Origin: JBCBSP01 sp039819095
GTDB lineage: Bacteria > Pseudomonadota > Alphaproteobacteria > Caulobacterales > Maricaulaceae
Reading direction: 5' to 3'
DNA length: 30,302 bases
NCBI GenBank assembly: GCA_039819095.1
Contig: JBCBSP010000012.1
Coordinates: forward strand, 1-30,302
This document shows positions 1 to 9,530 of this stretch, one piece after another. Both the position numbers and the translations under genes were made by a program. The notes beneath the pieces are model-generated. The model searched no databases. It saw only the letters and a list, made by a program, of their open reading frames with translations, and was not told where the DNA came from. Position 1 is the first letter of the stretch. Every line of letters starts with the position of its first letter.

Positions 1-270
1 CGTGCCGCCGGTCAGGTTCACCGTCACCAGCACGTCATCGGTGGTGAAGATGCCGTCGGTGGTCTGCTCCACATAGACATGGAAGGTGCCGTCCACGCCG
101 CCGGAGAAGTCCAGCTCCTGGGCCAGGCCCAGACCGCCGGTGACGACTTCATCACCGCTGGCGGAAAACGCGCCCAGGCCGGTGTCGACAAACACCAGAT
201 CATACGCGCTCGCCGCGCCCGTCAGAAGCGCCGCCGCCGCCGCGCCGGTGAGTAGACATCTAAGGCTCAT
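1..270 (-). CDS. Secreted protein of unknown function, N-terminal part (3' end outside the window)
   Basis: The first 90 codons are visible, reading leftward from the ATG at 270; the gene runs off the window. Residues 1-22 form a typical Sec signal peptide: an Arg near the start, an Ala/Leu-rich core and an A-S-A cleavage site before YDLVFVDT. The mature part is rich in Gly, Thr, Val and Asp with alternating hydrophobic residues (for example DDVLVTVNLTGGT), which suggests a beta-rich exported or surface protein. I do not recognise the family. A GGGGGA ribosome-binding site lies about 7 bases before the ATG. Codons 9-42 are almost identical in DNA to the gene that starts at 30177 on the other strand, so this is one of at least two paralogues. 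Confidence 0.8.
   Translation of the reverse strand, partial: MSLRCLLTGAAAAALLTGAASAYDLVFVDTGLGAFSASGDEVVTGGLGLAQELDFSGGVDGTFHVYVEQTTDGIFTTDDVLVTVNLTGGT
145..246 (-). repeat. 102-bp inverted repeat copy A (paralogue 5' coding region)
   Basis: On the minus strand this segment matches 30201-30302 on the plus strand at 100 of 102 positions. Both differences are single-base changes and neither alters the encoded amino acid (an Ala codon and a Gly codon). The first eight codons of the two genes are clearly different, so the homology begins sharply at codon 9. The right-hand copy reaches the very end of the window, so the true length of the repeat is unknown. Confidence 0.9.
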
Positions 271-416
271 CGTATATCCCCCATAAGAGCGGCGATGGAC
301 AAACTCACCACCGTTGACTGGACGATAAGGCATTGTAAGAATTATGCAAATATATCTTAGGTTGCGGCTTATCTCCCCATCAGAGAATAAAGCAACCAAA
401 ACACACGGCCTGCAAC

Positions 417-1259
417 TCACGGCAAGCTCGCCACGAGGAAGAAGGGCGCGGCCTCGCCCGCCCAGCGCCCGTTCCAGTCCTCTGTTTGGGCCGAGCCTTC
501 AGCGAGAAAGCCCGCTGCCTCCAGCTCCGCTATAAGCTCACGAGGTTCGAAGTACTTCAGCCAGTTGTGGACGACCCAGTGCCGATCAGGCTCGACGATC
601 GTATAGCGATCAAGCGCGATCGCCTCATCACTATAGAGCAGGGTCTGTTTCACACCGACATAATCTGTGGCGGCCCAGAACCCGTCCATCAGATCTCTTT
701 CTATGACGGTCTCGCTCTGGAGCGCATCGAACTGCGGTCTTGAGAACGCATCCAAGATGAACCGCCCGCCAGGACGCAGCGCGGCCCCGACCTTTTCAAA
801 CAGGCGTCGGCGCGAGCTCGGCGCAAGCGCACAGATGTCGCCGTAAATCAGCGTGGCATAGTCGTACGCCCCCTCGCCCAGATCATCGGCAAGGTAGTTT
901 GCAACTGAGAACCGGATTCCGGGCGCATGTTCTTTCGCATACGCGATTGAATTGGTGGAAAAGTCGACGCCGTGAACAGCCGCACCTCTTTGCGACAGTC
1001 GCTGCGCGTAGAGGCCAGGCCCGCACCCCAGATCGAGGATGCGCTTGCCGTTGAGATCACCCAGCCGGGCGATGCCGTCGACGATGCGATCAACCATCTC
1101 CGGCCTTCGCGACGCGACGTCGTGCGCTTCATCAAGGTGAAGCTCCAGCATCCGCGCGGCGATGTGCGGCGAAGTCCAAAGCGTCGTCGCATCGGCGAAT
1201 GCAAACGGCTCCGGCCGCTCCGCCAAATTCTCAAACAACGCGTATTTTGACGATGCCAT
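417..1259 (-). CDS. Class I SAM-dependent methyltransferase
   Basis: A 280-residue cytosolic protein with the class I (Rossmann) methyltransferase fold. SAM-binding motif I is RILDLGCGPGLYA at about residues 73-85, an acidic residue in VHGVDFS (about 95-101) would bind the ribose hydroxyls, and LRPGGRFILDAF (about 163-174) is the usual post-motif strand. The N-terminal 50 residues are helical and probably form a lid. The C-terminal part (YFEPRELIAELEAAGF) is the common end of small-molecule methyltransferases. The substrate cannot be deduced. The gene is alone: it is followed by the secreted-protein gene in the same direction, with an AT-rich gap of about 146 bases between them, and preceded by tRNA-Val. 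Confidence 0.85.
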   Translation of the reverse strand: MASSKYALFENLAERPEPFAFADATTLWTSPHIAARMLELHLDEAHDVASRRPEMVDRIVDGIARLGDLNGKRILDLGCGPGLYAQRLSQRGAAVHGVDFSTNSIAYAKEHAPGIRFSVANYLADDLGEGAYDYATLIYGDICALAPSSRRRLFEKVGAALRPGGRFILDAFSRPQFDALQSETVIERDLMDGFWAATDYVGVKQTLLYSDEAIALDRYTIVEPDRHWVVHNWLKYFEPRELIAELEAAGFLAEGSAQTEDWNGRWAGEAAPFFLVASLP

Positions 1260-1315
1260 GAAATGTGAGCGGTCCGGGTCCGCGTTCGCCGCCGAGGCAG
1301 GTCAAACCTGGGAAC

Positions 1316-1391
1316 TGGTGGGTGGTGACGGGGTCGAACCGCCGACCTACTGGGTGTAAACCAGTTGCTCTACCAGCTGAGCTAACCACCC
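1316..1391 (-). tRNA. tRNA-Val (anticodon TAC)
   Basis: Read on the minus strand, 1391-1385 (GGGTGGT) pairs with 1326-1320 (ACCACCC), followed by discriminator A and an encoded CCA (1318-1316). The D-arm AGCTCAGCTGGTAGAGC and the T-arm GGTTCGACCC are intact. The anticodon loop TTTACAC gives anticodon TAC, decoding valine GUN codons. The length is 76 bases including CCA. Confidence 0.95.
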
Positions 1392-1518
1392 GATCCAGAG
1401 AGCTTTGAAATAGCCGCTTTGCGGCGATGAAGGCAATCGGCGTACGGCAGTGGCTGCACGTTTGCGCCGCACGGGCTCTGGAGTCCGGCTCAAGTCTCTC
1501 AATAACGAATACTGAGCT

Positions 1519-1640
1519 GTCATCCCGGAAGCGCGAAGCGCTATCCGGGACCCATTCCGATCGGTCTGAACCGAGAGGCTACAGGCGGAAAGGTCACGGA
1601 ATGGGTCCCGGCTCGGCGCCTTCGGCTTGGCCGGGATGAC
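1519..1640 (-). repeat. 122-bp dispersed palindromic repeat, copy 1
   Basis: A long imperfect palindrome with outer arms GTCATCCCGG / CCGGGATGAC and inner arms CCGGGACCCATTCCG / CGGAATGGGTCCCGG, joined by a centre of about 35 bases containing TCTGAACC. A second element of exactly the same length lies at 24875-24996, and the two centres align when this copy is reverse-complemented, so they are members of one family in opposite orientation. This copy starts six bases after the pheA stop codon and could fold as an RNA hairpin ending that transcript. It resembles REP/BIME-type elements; no mobility gene is nearby. Confidence 0.85.
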
Positions 1641-1645
1641 AAGGT

Positions 1646-2845
1646 TCAGGCGCCGCCTTCCCCGCCGAGCCTTGCCGGTTTCAGCAGGTCTGCGCCGTAA
1701 GAGCCGAAGAAGCGCACCGTGGAGGTGTGACCGGCGAGCACGCCGAGCGCGGCCTCAACGCCGGCATCCTCCTGATGGCCTTCAATATCGAGGAAAAACA
1801 TCTGCTCCCAGGGCCGCCCGGCAATCGGCCGGCTTTCCAGCTTGGTCATGTTCACGCCGTTGTCGCGAAAGCCTTCCAGTGCGGTCACCAGCGAACCGGA
1901 ATCGTTCGAGGTGGTGAAGACCAGCGAGGTCTTGCATGGCAGAAGCGGCGAGGCGGCCTGAGGATCTCGGGCCAGTGCGACGAAACGGGTATAGTTCTCC
2001 GGGTGATCGGACGCGCTGTCGTCGATCACGTTGAGGCCGAACAGGCGGGCCGCGTCCGGTCCGGCGATGGCGGCGACTTCCGGGCCCTCATCCATCGCCC
2101 GCTCAAGCGCGCGCGTGGAGGAAGAGACCGGGGTCTGGCGCATTTCCGAGTGGCGGGCGAGGAAGCGATGCGACTGGCGCAGCGCCTGCGGGTGGCCGTA
2201 GACCACGCGCACCGCGCCGAGATCATGGGCCTTGCCGATCAGGCAGTGTTCAACCCGGTAATGATGCTCGCCGGCGATCTTCAGCGTGGTCTCACGCATC
2301 AGATCGTAGACCTCCACGATCCCGCCCGTGGTGGTGTTCTCGATCGGCACGAAGCCGTAATCGGCCTCGCCCTTCTCCACCGCCGCGAAGATCGCGCCGA
2401 AATCGCGCTTGATGACCGGCTCAAGACCTGAGTAACGGCCGGCGAAATGGGCGTGGGCGGCGAAATGGCTGTAGCTGCCCGGCCCGCCCAGATAGGCGAC
2501 GCGCGCTTCGGTGAGCGTGCGCGGCGCGGCGCGCGCGTCCAGGCCGGCGCGCTGACGGCGCAGCGCCTCGTCGATCAGGAGCTGGAAGAGTTTCTCGACG
2601 AATTTCGGCTCCAGCCCTTCGGCTTCGCCGGCCCTCACAGCCCGCTCCAACACGGCGCGTTCGCGCTCTTCGTCGCGCACCTGAGCGCCGTCGCCGGCTT
2701 TCAGCGCGCCGAGCGTCTCGGCCAGCCGGCGGCGCTCGGCCAGGAGTTTCAGCAAGCGCCCATCGGCCTCATCAATCGCCTGGCGCAAGGTCGCGCGCTC
2801 CGCACTCGCATCATTCGCCGGTCCGCTCATCGTCCTGGTCTCCAT
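1646..2845 (-). CDS. pheA: Bifunctional chorismate mutase / prephenate dehydratase (P-protein)
   Basis: Converts chorismate to prephenate and then to phenylpyruvate in phenylalanine synthesis. Of 399 residues, about 13-100 form an AroQ chorismate mutase domain (LRQAIDEADGRLLKLLAERR). About 114-292 form the prephenate dehydratase domain, with YLGGPGSYSHFAA at the start and the catalytic Thr-Arg-Phe in NYTRF (285-287). About 303-385 form an ACT regulatory domain with GSLV and the ESRP motif (337-340) that binds phenylalanine for feedback inhibition. The family usually reads GTFSH where this has GSYSH. An internal ATG at 2830 with GGAG upstream is an alternative start. Upstream lie a leader peptide and an attenuator; downstream is a palindromic repeat. 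Confidence 0.95.
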   Translation of the reverse strand: METRTMSGPANDASAERATLRQAIDEADGRLLKLLAERRRLAETLGALKAGDGAQVRDEERERAVLERAVRAGEAEGLEPKFVEKLFQLLIDEALRRQRAGLDARAAPRTLTEARVAYLGGPGSYSHFAAHAHFAGRYSGLEPVIKRDFGAIFAAVEKGEADYGFVPIENTTTGGIVEVYDLMRETTLKIAGEHHYRVEHCLIGKAHDLGAVRVVYGHPQALRQSHRFLARHSEMRQTPVSSSTRALERAMDEGPEVAAIAGPDAARLFGLNVIDDSASDHPENYTRFVALARDPQAASPLLPCKTSLVFTTSNDSGSLVTALEGFRDNGVNMTKLESRPIAGRPWEQMFFLDIEGHQEDAGVEAALGVLAGHTSTVRFFGSYGADLLKPARLGGEGGA

Positions 2846-2883
2846 TCAGCCCCGGCGCTCGGTCCAAGGGTCGTCGAGGCAAT

Positions 2884-2910
2884 AAAAAACCCTCCTGAAA
2901 CTCAGGAGGG
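2884..2910 (-). terminator. Intrinsic terminator of the pheA attenuator
   Basis: On the minus strand, CCCTCCTGA-GTT-TCAGGAGGG is a perfect 9-bp stem with a 3-base loop, followed directly by TTTTTTATT. It lies between the leader peptide (stop at 2944) and the pheA start (2845), so it would stop transcription before pheA. A competing pairing is visible: GAGGGGCGG near the end of the leader peptide is nearly complementary to CCGGCCCTC, which contains the 5' arm of the terminator. That is the expected antiterminator geometry. Confidence 0.9.
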
Positions 2911-2943
2911 CCGGTTGGAAGTCTCGCCTGCGCGCGAAAAGCT

Positions 2944-3006
2944 TCAGCCGCCCCTCTGTCGAAGGCCGTAAAAGAAGCGGGTAAAGACGTAAGTGCGCGG
3001 GCTCAT
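2944..3006 (-). CDS. Phe/Tyr-rich leader peptide of the pheA attenuator
   Basis: A 20-codon ORF, reading MSPRTYVFTR then FFYGLRQRGG, ends 34 bases before the terminator arm. Five of the eight residues from 6 to 13 are Tyr or Phe (Y6, F8, F11, F12, Y13). Ribosome stalling at these codons when Phe-tRNA is scarce would favour the antiterminator and let pheA be transcribed. This is the classical attenuation logic of amino acid biosynthesis operons. No clear Shine-Dalgarno precedes the ATG. A TTGACC hexamer about 32-37 bases upstream could be a -35 box, which would put the transcript start close to the ATG, so a nearly leaderless mRNA is possible (inference). Confidence 0.85.
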   Translation of the reverse strand: MSPRTYVFTRFFYGLRQRGG

Positions 3007-3126
3007 GAGGAAAGGATGCGCCGAGCACGGCGCGCCGGTCAACCGGTGATGTGCGCGGTGAGTCGATCCGGTTTGACAACGCTGCGCCGGCGCCTTGCCA
3101 TACCCGCCTCACCGAAGGAGTTCGCC

Positions 3127-3753
3127 ATGATCCGACTGTTCGCTTGCGCCCTCGCCGCCATCCTGCTGACCGCGTGTTCCGGCGATGCTTCGCCCTCGGC
3201 CCAGCCTCAGGCCGTCATCGCGACCAGCCAGGGTGAGATCCGCGTGACGCTGAACGCGCAGGCCGCGCCGATCACCGTTGCGAATTTCATCGTCCACGCC
3301 GAAGCGGGTCATTACAACGGCGGCTCCTTCTATCGCTCGGTGCGAGACGACAATGAACGCGAAGGCGTCGAACCGATGAACCTCATCCAGGGCGGGTATG
3401 GGTTTGACGCCATGCCGGAGGCGGCCGGCATCACCCATGAACCAACCAGCCAGAGCGGCCTCACCCATAAGCGCGGTGCCATTTCCATGGCGCGCTATGA
3501 GGTCGGCACCGCCTCCACCGAGTTCTTCATCATGGTCAATGACTATCCAGGCCTCGACGCGGGATCCGGCACGCGCAATCCAGACGAGGCCGGCTACGCG
3601 GTCTTCGGCGAGGTGGTGGACGGCATGGAGGTGGTCGAAGCGATCTGGGGTCAGCCCACGAGCCTGGCCAATGCACCCGATGATTTCCAGTACGCCCAGT
3701 TCATGGACACGCCTGTCGTCATCGAAAGCGTGACCATCGGGGCCGCGCGATGA
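3127..3753 (+). CDS. Cyclophilin-type peptidyl-prolyl isomerase, lipoprotein
   Basis: The start at 3127 is set by the ribosome-binding site GAAGGAG at 3114-3120; an upstream in-frame extension is not needed. The 208-residue product begins with MIRLFACALAAILLTAC, a lipoprotein signal with lipobox L-T-A-C, so it should be lipidated and anchored in the envelope. The rest is a cyclophilin domain (about 28-205): VIATSQGEIRVTL, AAPITVANFI, GGSFYRSV, NLIQGGYG, RGAISMAR, STEFFIMV and YAVFGEVVDGMEVVEAI are all family landmarks. It would catalyse cis-trans isomerisation of prolyl bonds in periplasmic proteins. The stop codon overlaps the next start (ATGA at 3750-3753), so the two genes are translationally coupled. 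Confidence 0.92.
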   Translation: MIRLFACALAAILLTACSGDASPSAQPQAVIATSQGEIRVTLNAQAAPITVANFIVHAEAGHYNGGSFYRSVRDDNEREGVEPMNLIQGGYGFDAMPEAAGITHEPTSQSGLTHKRGAISMARYEVGTASTEFFIMVNDYPGLDAGSGTRNPDEAGYAVFGEVVDGMEVVEAIWGQPTSLANAPDDFQYAQFMDTPVVIESVTIGAAR

Positions 3754-4559
3754 TCATCGACGCGTGGGGCCAGATTCCCACCGAGCGCATGCTCGCCTCG
3801 CCCTGGTTCGAACCCCTGCTGCGCTGGCAAGGCCAGGAAGACGGCGCATCGCCCATCAGCGTAGCGACAACGTTGGACGCCATGGATGCGGCGGGCGTCG
3901 ACCTAATGCTTCTGTCGGCCTGGAGCGGGCCGCAGGGCTGGCTGATCAGCAACGACGAACTCGACGCTCAAATCCTCGCGGCGCCGGACCGGTTTCGCGG
4001 GGTCCTGAGCATTGATCTCAACCGTCCAGCCGACGCAGCGGCGGAAATCCGCAAGCGGTTTGATACCGGGCGCTATGTCGGGGTGCGGGTGCTGCCCTGG
4101 GTGTGGGATTTGCCGCCCAATCACGCGCTCTTCTACCCGGTCTACGCCGCGTGCGTGGAGGTTGGCGCGGCATTCTGCACGCAGATCGGCCATACCGGGC
4201 CTCTGCGCCGCTCTGAGGTCGGCCGCCCGATTCCCTATCTTGAAGATGTTCTGCTGCACTTCCCGGACTTAACCGTGGTCGGCGGTCACGTTGGCTTTCC
4301 CTGGGTCAGCGAGGTGATCAGCCTGACGGTGAAGTTCCCGAACTTCCATATCGATACCTCCGCCTACGCCCTGCACCGGCTCCCACCGGACTTCGCCTTC
4401 TTCCTCGCTACGCTGGGGGCCAAGCGGGTCATGTTCGGATCGAACTGGCCGATGATCGCCCCGGAAAAATGCCTGAAAGGGCTCGACGGGCTCAACCTCA
4501 ACGAAGAAACCCGCGCCGCTTACCTGTCAGGAAATGCGACGCGGGTTTTCAAGCTATAG
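3750..4559 (+). CDS. Amidohydrolase-2 (ACMSD-like) family protein with altered metal site
   Basis: A 269-residue TIM-barrel protein of the amidohydrolase-2 group. Recognisable segments are YVGVRVLPW, YPVYAACVEVGAAFCTQIGHTG (His148), VVGGHVGFPW (His180), FHIDTSAY and VMFGSNWPM (Asn232). The family's N-terminal metal-binding Asp-x-His-x-His is replaced by IIDAWGQIP, so Trp6 and Gln8 stand at the His positions, and the usual catalytic Asp of FGSDWP is Asn232. Metal binding is therefore likely reduced or different. Substrate unknown. It overlaps the cyclophilin gene by four bases and converges on lon with a 14-base gap. Confidence 0.8.
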   Translation: MIIDAWGQIPTERMLASPWFEPLLRWQGQEDGASPISVATTLDAMDAAGVDLMLLSAWSGPQGWLISNDELDAQILAAPDRFRGVLSIDLNRPADAAAEIRKRFDTGRYVGVRVLPWVWDLPPNHALFYPVYAACVEVGAAFCTQIGHTGPLRRSEVGRPIPYLEDVLLHFPDLTVVGGHVGFPWVSEVISLTVKFPNFHIDTSAYALHRLPPDFAFFLATLGAKRVMFGSNWPMIAPEKCLKGLDGLNLNEETRAAYLSGNATRVFKL

Positions 4560-4573
4560 CCCTCAGTCCGGGC

Positions 4574-6970
<2,397 letters not shown>

Positions 6971-7210
6971 TAAATTTATCTCCAAAACGGCGACGCCGCC
7001 AATCCGGCCGACTACGCCTTACAAGGCTTCGGCCCGATACGGCGCCGAATGGATGTCGCCGAGCACGCGGTTTGTCCCCGTCTCGGCCTCAAGCCATGAC
7101 TTGGCGACCGCAACGGCCCGGTTCAAGCGTAGCGGCCTGATCACGCGCAGTCGCCGCGCGCGGGCCTATCAGCTGTGGATGAAACGTCGATTCGCGCGCA
7201 GGCGAGGTGA

Positions 7211-8488
7211 TTATGCGCCTTGTTGCGGCGCTGCTTCACCGGTCTTGGGTCGTTCTGCGTAGATGTAGAGGGGTTTGGCGTTGCCCTGAACGACTTCGCC
7301 GTTGACGACGACCTCTTCCACCCCGTCCAGGCCAGGCAGATCGAACATGGTGTCGAGCAGGATGCCCTCCATGATCGAGCGCAGGCCGCGCGCGCCGGTC
7401 TTGCGGGCGATCGCCTTTTTCGCAATCGCCTCCAGCGCATCCTGGGTAAAGGACAGACCCACGCCTTCCATCTCAAACAGGCGCTGATACTGCTTGACCA
7501 GCGCATTCTTCGGCTGGGTCAGGATTTCGATCAGCGCGCCCTCATCGAGGTCTTCAAGCGTGGCGATCACCGGCAGACGCCCGATGAACTCCGGAATCAG
7601 GCCGAATTTCTGCAGATCGTCCGGCTCGACGCCGCGCAGCACCTCGCCGGTGCGCCGCTCGTCCGGATCGCGCACATCGGCGCCGAAGCCGACCGCAGAG
7701 CCCTTGCCGCGCTGGTTGATGATCTTGTCCAGACCCGCAAACGCACCGCCGACGATGAAGAGGATATTGGTGGTGTCCACCTGCAGGAATTCCTGCTGGG
7801 GATGCTTGCGGCCGCCCTGGGGCGGCACGGAGGCCACCGTGCCCTCCATGATCTTCAAAAGCGCCTGCTGAACGCCTTCGCCGGACACATCGCGGGTGAT
7901 GGACGGGTTGTCGGACTTGCGGCTGATCTTGTCGATCTCGTCGATATAGACGATGCCCTTCTGAGCGCGCTCGACATTGTAGTCCGCCGATTGCAGCAGC
8001 TTCAGAACGATATTCTCAACGTCCTCACCGACATAGCCTGCTTCGGTCAGCGTGGTGGCGTCCGCCATGGTGAAGGGCACGTCCAGAATCCGCGCCAGCG
8101 TCTGAGCCAGCAGCGTCTTGCCGCACCCGGTCGGGCCGACCAGCAGAATATTGGACTTGGCGAGCTCCACCTCGGCGCCGCCGCCAGCGTGGTTCAGGCG
8201 CTTGTAGTGATTGTGCACGGCGACCGCGAGCACGCGCTTGGCCTGCTCCTGACCGATCACATAATCCTGCAGAACCTCGAAGATCTCGCGCGGATTGGGC
8301 ACGCCCTCCTTGGACTTCACCAGCGAGGACTTGTTCTCCTCGCGGATGATATCCATGCACAGCTCGACGCATTCATCGCAGATGAAGACCGTCGGGCCTG
8401 CGATGAGCTTTCGCACCTCGTGCTGGCTCTTGCCGCAGAATGAGCAGTAAAGCGTGCTCTTGCCGTCGCCGCTTGTCGCCTTGGTCAT
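7211..8488 (-). CDS. clpX: ClpX ATPase subunit of the ClpXP protease
   Basis: A 425-residue AAA+ unfoldase that feeds tagged or adaptor-bound proteins to ClpP. The N-terminal zinc domain uses Cys15, Cys18, Cys37 and Cys40. Walker A is GPTGCGKT (118-125) and Walker B IVYIDEID (179-186). The pore loops are GYVG (151-154) and RKHP (227-230), and GARGLRSI belongs to the sensor-2 region. The ClpP-docking tripeptide, usually IGF, reads VGF at 266-268. It follows clpP after 256 non-coding bases and precedes lon. Confidence 0.97.
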   Translation of the reverse strand: MTKATSGDGKSTLYCSFCGKSQHEVRKLIAGPTVFICDECVELCMDIIREENKSSLVKSKEGVPNPREIFEVLQDYVIGQEQAKRVLAVAVHNHYKRLNHAGGGAEVELAKSNILLVGPTGCGKTLLAQTLARILDVPFTMADATTLTEAGYVGEDVENIVLKLLQSADYNVERAQKGIVYIDEIDKISRKSDNPSITRDVSGEGVQQALLKIMEGTVASVPPQGGRKHPQQEFLQVDTTNILFIVGGAFAGLDKIINQRGKGSAVGFGADVRDPDERRTGEVLRGVEPDDLQKFGLIPEFIGRLPVIATLEDLDEGALIEILTQPKNALVKQYQRLFEMEGVGLSFTQDALEAIAKKAIARKTGARGLRSIMEGILLDTMFDLPGLDGVEEVVVNGEVVQGNAKPLYIYAERPKTGEAAPQQGA

Positions 8489-8744
8489 AGCGTTCCGTTC
8501 CGTGTCGCCGCGCTGCGCTGCGCGTAGGTCGCCTGGCCGCCGCTAACCGGTGCCGTCCGACCTGATCGCAGGTGAATCACCTTTGCAAGATCAAGACCGA
8601 ACTTTAGCGAAACGTTTCCAAGCACGATTATTCGAACACACGCGCACAGTAACGATCAAGCGCGCGACGCTGCGCAGGCGTCCGTGCAACACAGCGCCGC
8701 GTCCGCCTTAACGCCTGTCCAGCCAGTCAGATAGGCCTTTGTGA

Positions 8745-9365
8745 TCAGGCTGCGACGTGACCGCGCTGATCGTGAACTTCGTCAATCAGACCAAAGGATT
8801 TAGCCTGCTCGGAGTCCATGTAGAAATCGCGATCGAGCGCTTTTTCAACCGCTTCGCGCTCCTGACTGGTGTGCTTGACGTAGATGTCTTCAAGCCGCCG
8901 CTTCATTTTCAGGATGTCTTCGCCATGGCGCTCGATATCGGCTGTCGTGCCGCGGAACCCGCCTGACGGCTGGTGCAAAAGGATGCGCGCATTCGGCGTT
9001 GCGAACCGCATGCCCGGCTCACCGCCGGCCAGCAGAAGCGAGCCCATCGAGGCCGCCATTCCGATACAGGCCGTTGCGACCGGCGCGGAGATGTATTGCA
9101 TCGTGTCGTAAATCGCCAGGCCCGCCGTGACCAACCCGCCGGGCGAGTTGATATACATGGCGATCTCTTTTTTCGGGTTTTCCGATTCCAGATAGAGCAG
9201 CTGGGCCACCATCAGGCTGGCCATGTGATCTTCGATCGGCCCGGTGACGAATACGATCCGTTCCTTCAGCAGGCGCGAATAGATGTCAAAGGCGCGTTCG
9301 CCGCGTGAGGTCTGTTCGACCACCATCGGCACAAGCTGCATCATGTGTTCGTGCGGATTGCTCAT
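8745..9365 (-). CDS. clpP: ClpP ATP-dependent Clp protease proteolytic subunit
   Basis: A 206-residue serine peptidase that forms the tetradecameric chamber of ClpXP and ClpAP. The catalytic triad is Ser106 (GMAASMGS), His131 (LLHQPSGG) and Asp180 (ALDRDFYM), each offset by five from the E. coli precursor numbering, so the alignment needs almost no gaps. YINSPGG marks the oxyanion region. The length is normal. It sits between tig (165 bases upstream) and clpX, the conserved order. A second, more divergent ClpP-like gene lies at 13117-13734. Confidence 0.97.
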   Translation of the reverse strand: MSNPHEHMMQLVPMVVEQTSRGERAFDIYSRLLKERIVFVTGPIEDHMASLMVAQLLYLESENPKKEIAMYINSPGGLVTAGLAIYDTMQYISAPVATACIGMAASMGSLLLAGGEPGMRFATPNARILLHQPSGGFRGTTADIERHGEDILKMKRRLEDIYVKHTSQEREAVEKALDRDFYMDSEQAKSFGLIDEVHDQRGHVAA

Positions 9366-9446
9366 GGCGGGCGGTCCCTCAAATCAGCTCATAGGCGCGC
9401 GCCGGATTCGGCGCGGGCGGAAAACTCCGACTGAATGTGGCAAGGC

Positions 9447-9481
9447 CCGCGAGCGTGCGCAAGCAAGGCGCGCGCTCGCGG
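9447..9481. other. Strong GC-rich hairpin between tig and clpP
   Basis: 9447-9460 pairs with 9468-9481 over 14 positions (outer arms CCGCGAGCG / CGCTCGCGG, one T-G wobble) around the 7-base loop AAGCAAG. No T-run follows on either strand, so it is not a standard intrinsic terminator. On the minus strand it could slow polymerase, protect mRNA ends or separate expression of tig and clpP. Confidence 0.5.
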
Positions 9482-9530
9482 TGCAGCTTGAACCGTCAAC
9501 TCAGCGCCGCCAATAGCGGCCGGCCCGCCC

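Noticed and set aside
344..535. 63-codon plus-strand ORF
   Set aside because: Half of it is antisense to the methyltransferase gene, the rest lies in an AT-rich gap; no coding character.
1427..1639. 70-codon plus-strand ORF
   Set aside because: Mostly covers the 122-bp palindromic repeat; no ribosome-binding site and no conserved sequence.
7220..8443. 407-codon plus-strand ORF
   Set aside because: Antisense to clpX, same shadow composition, no domain.
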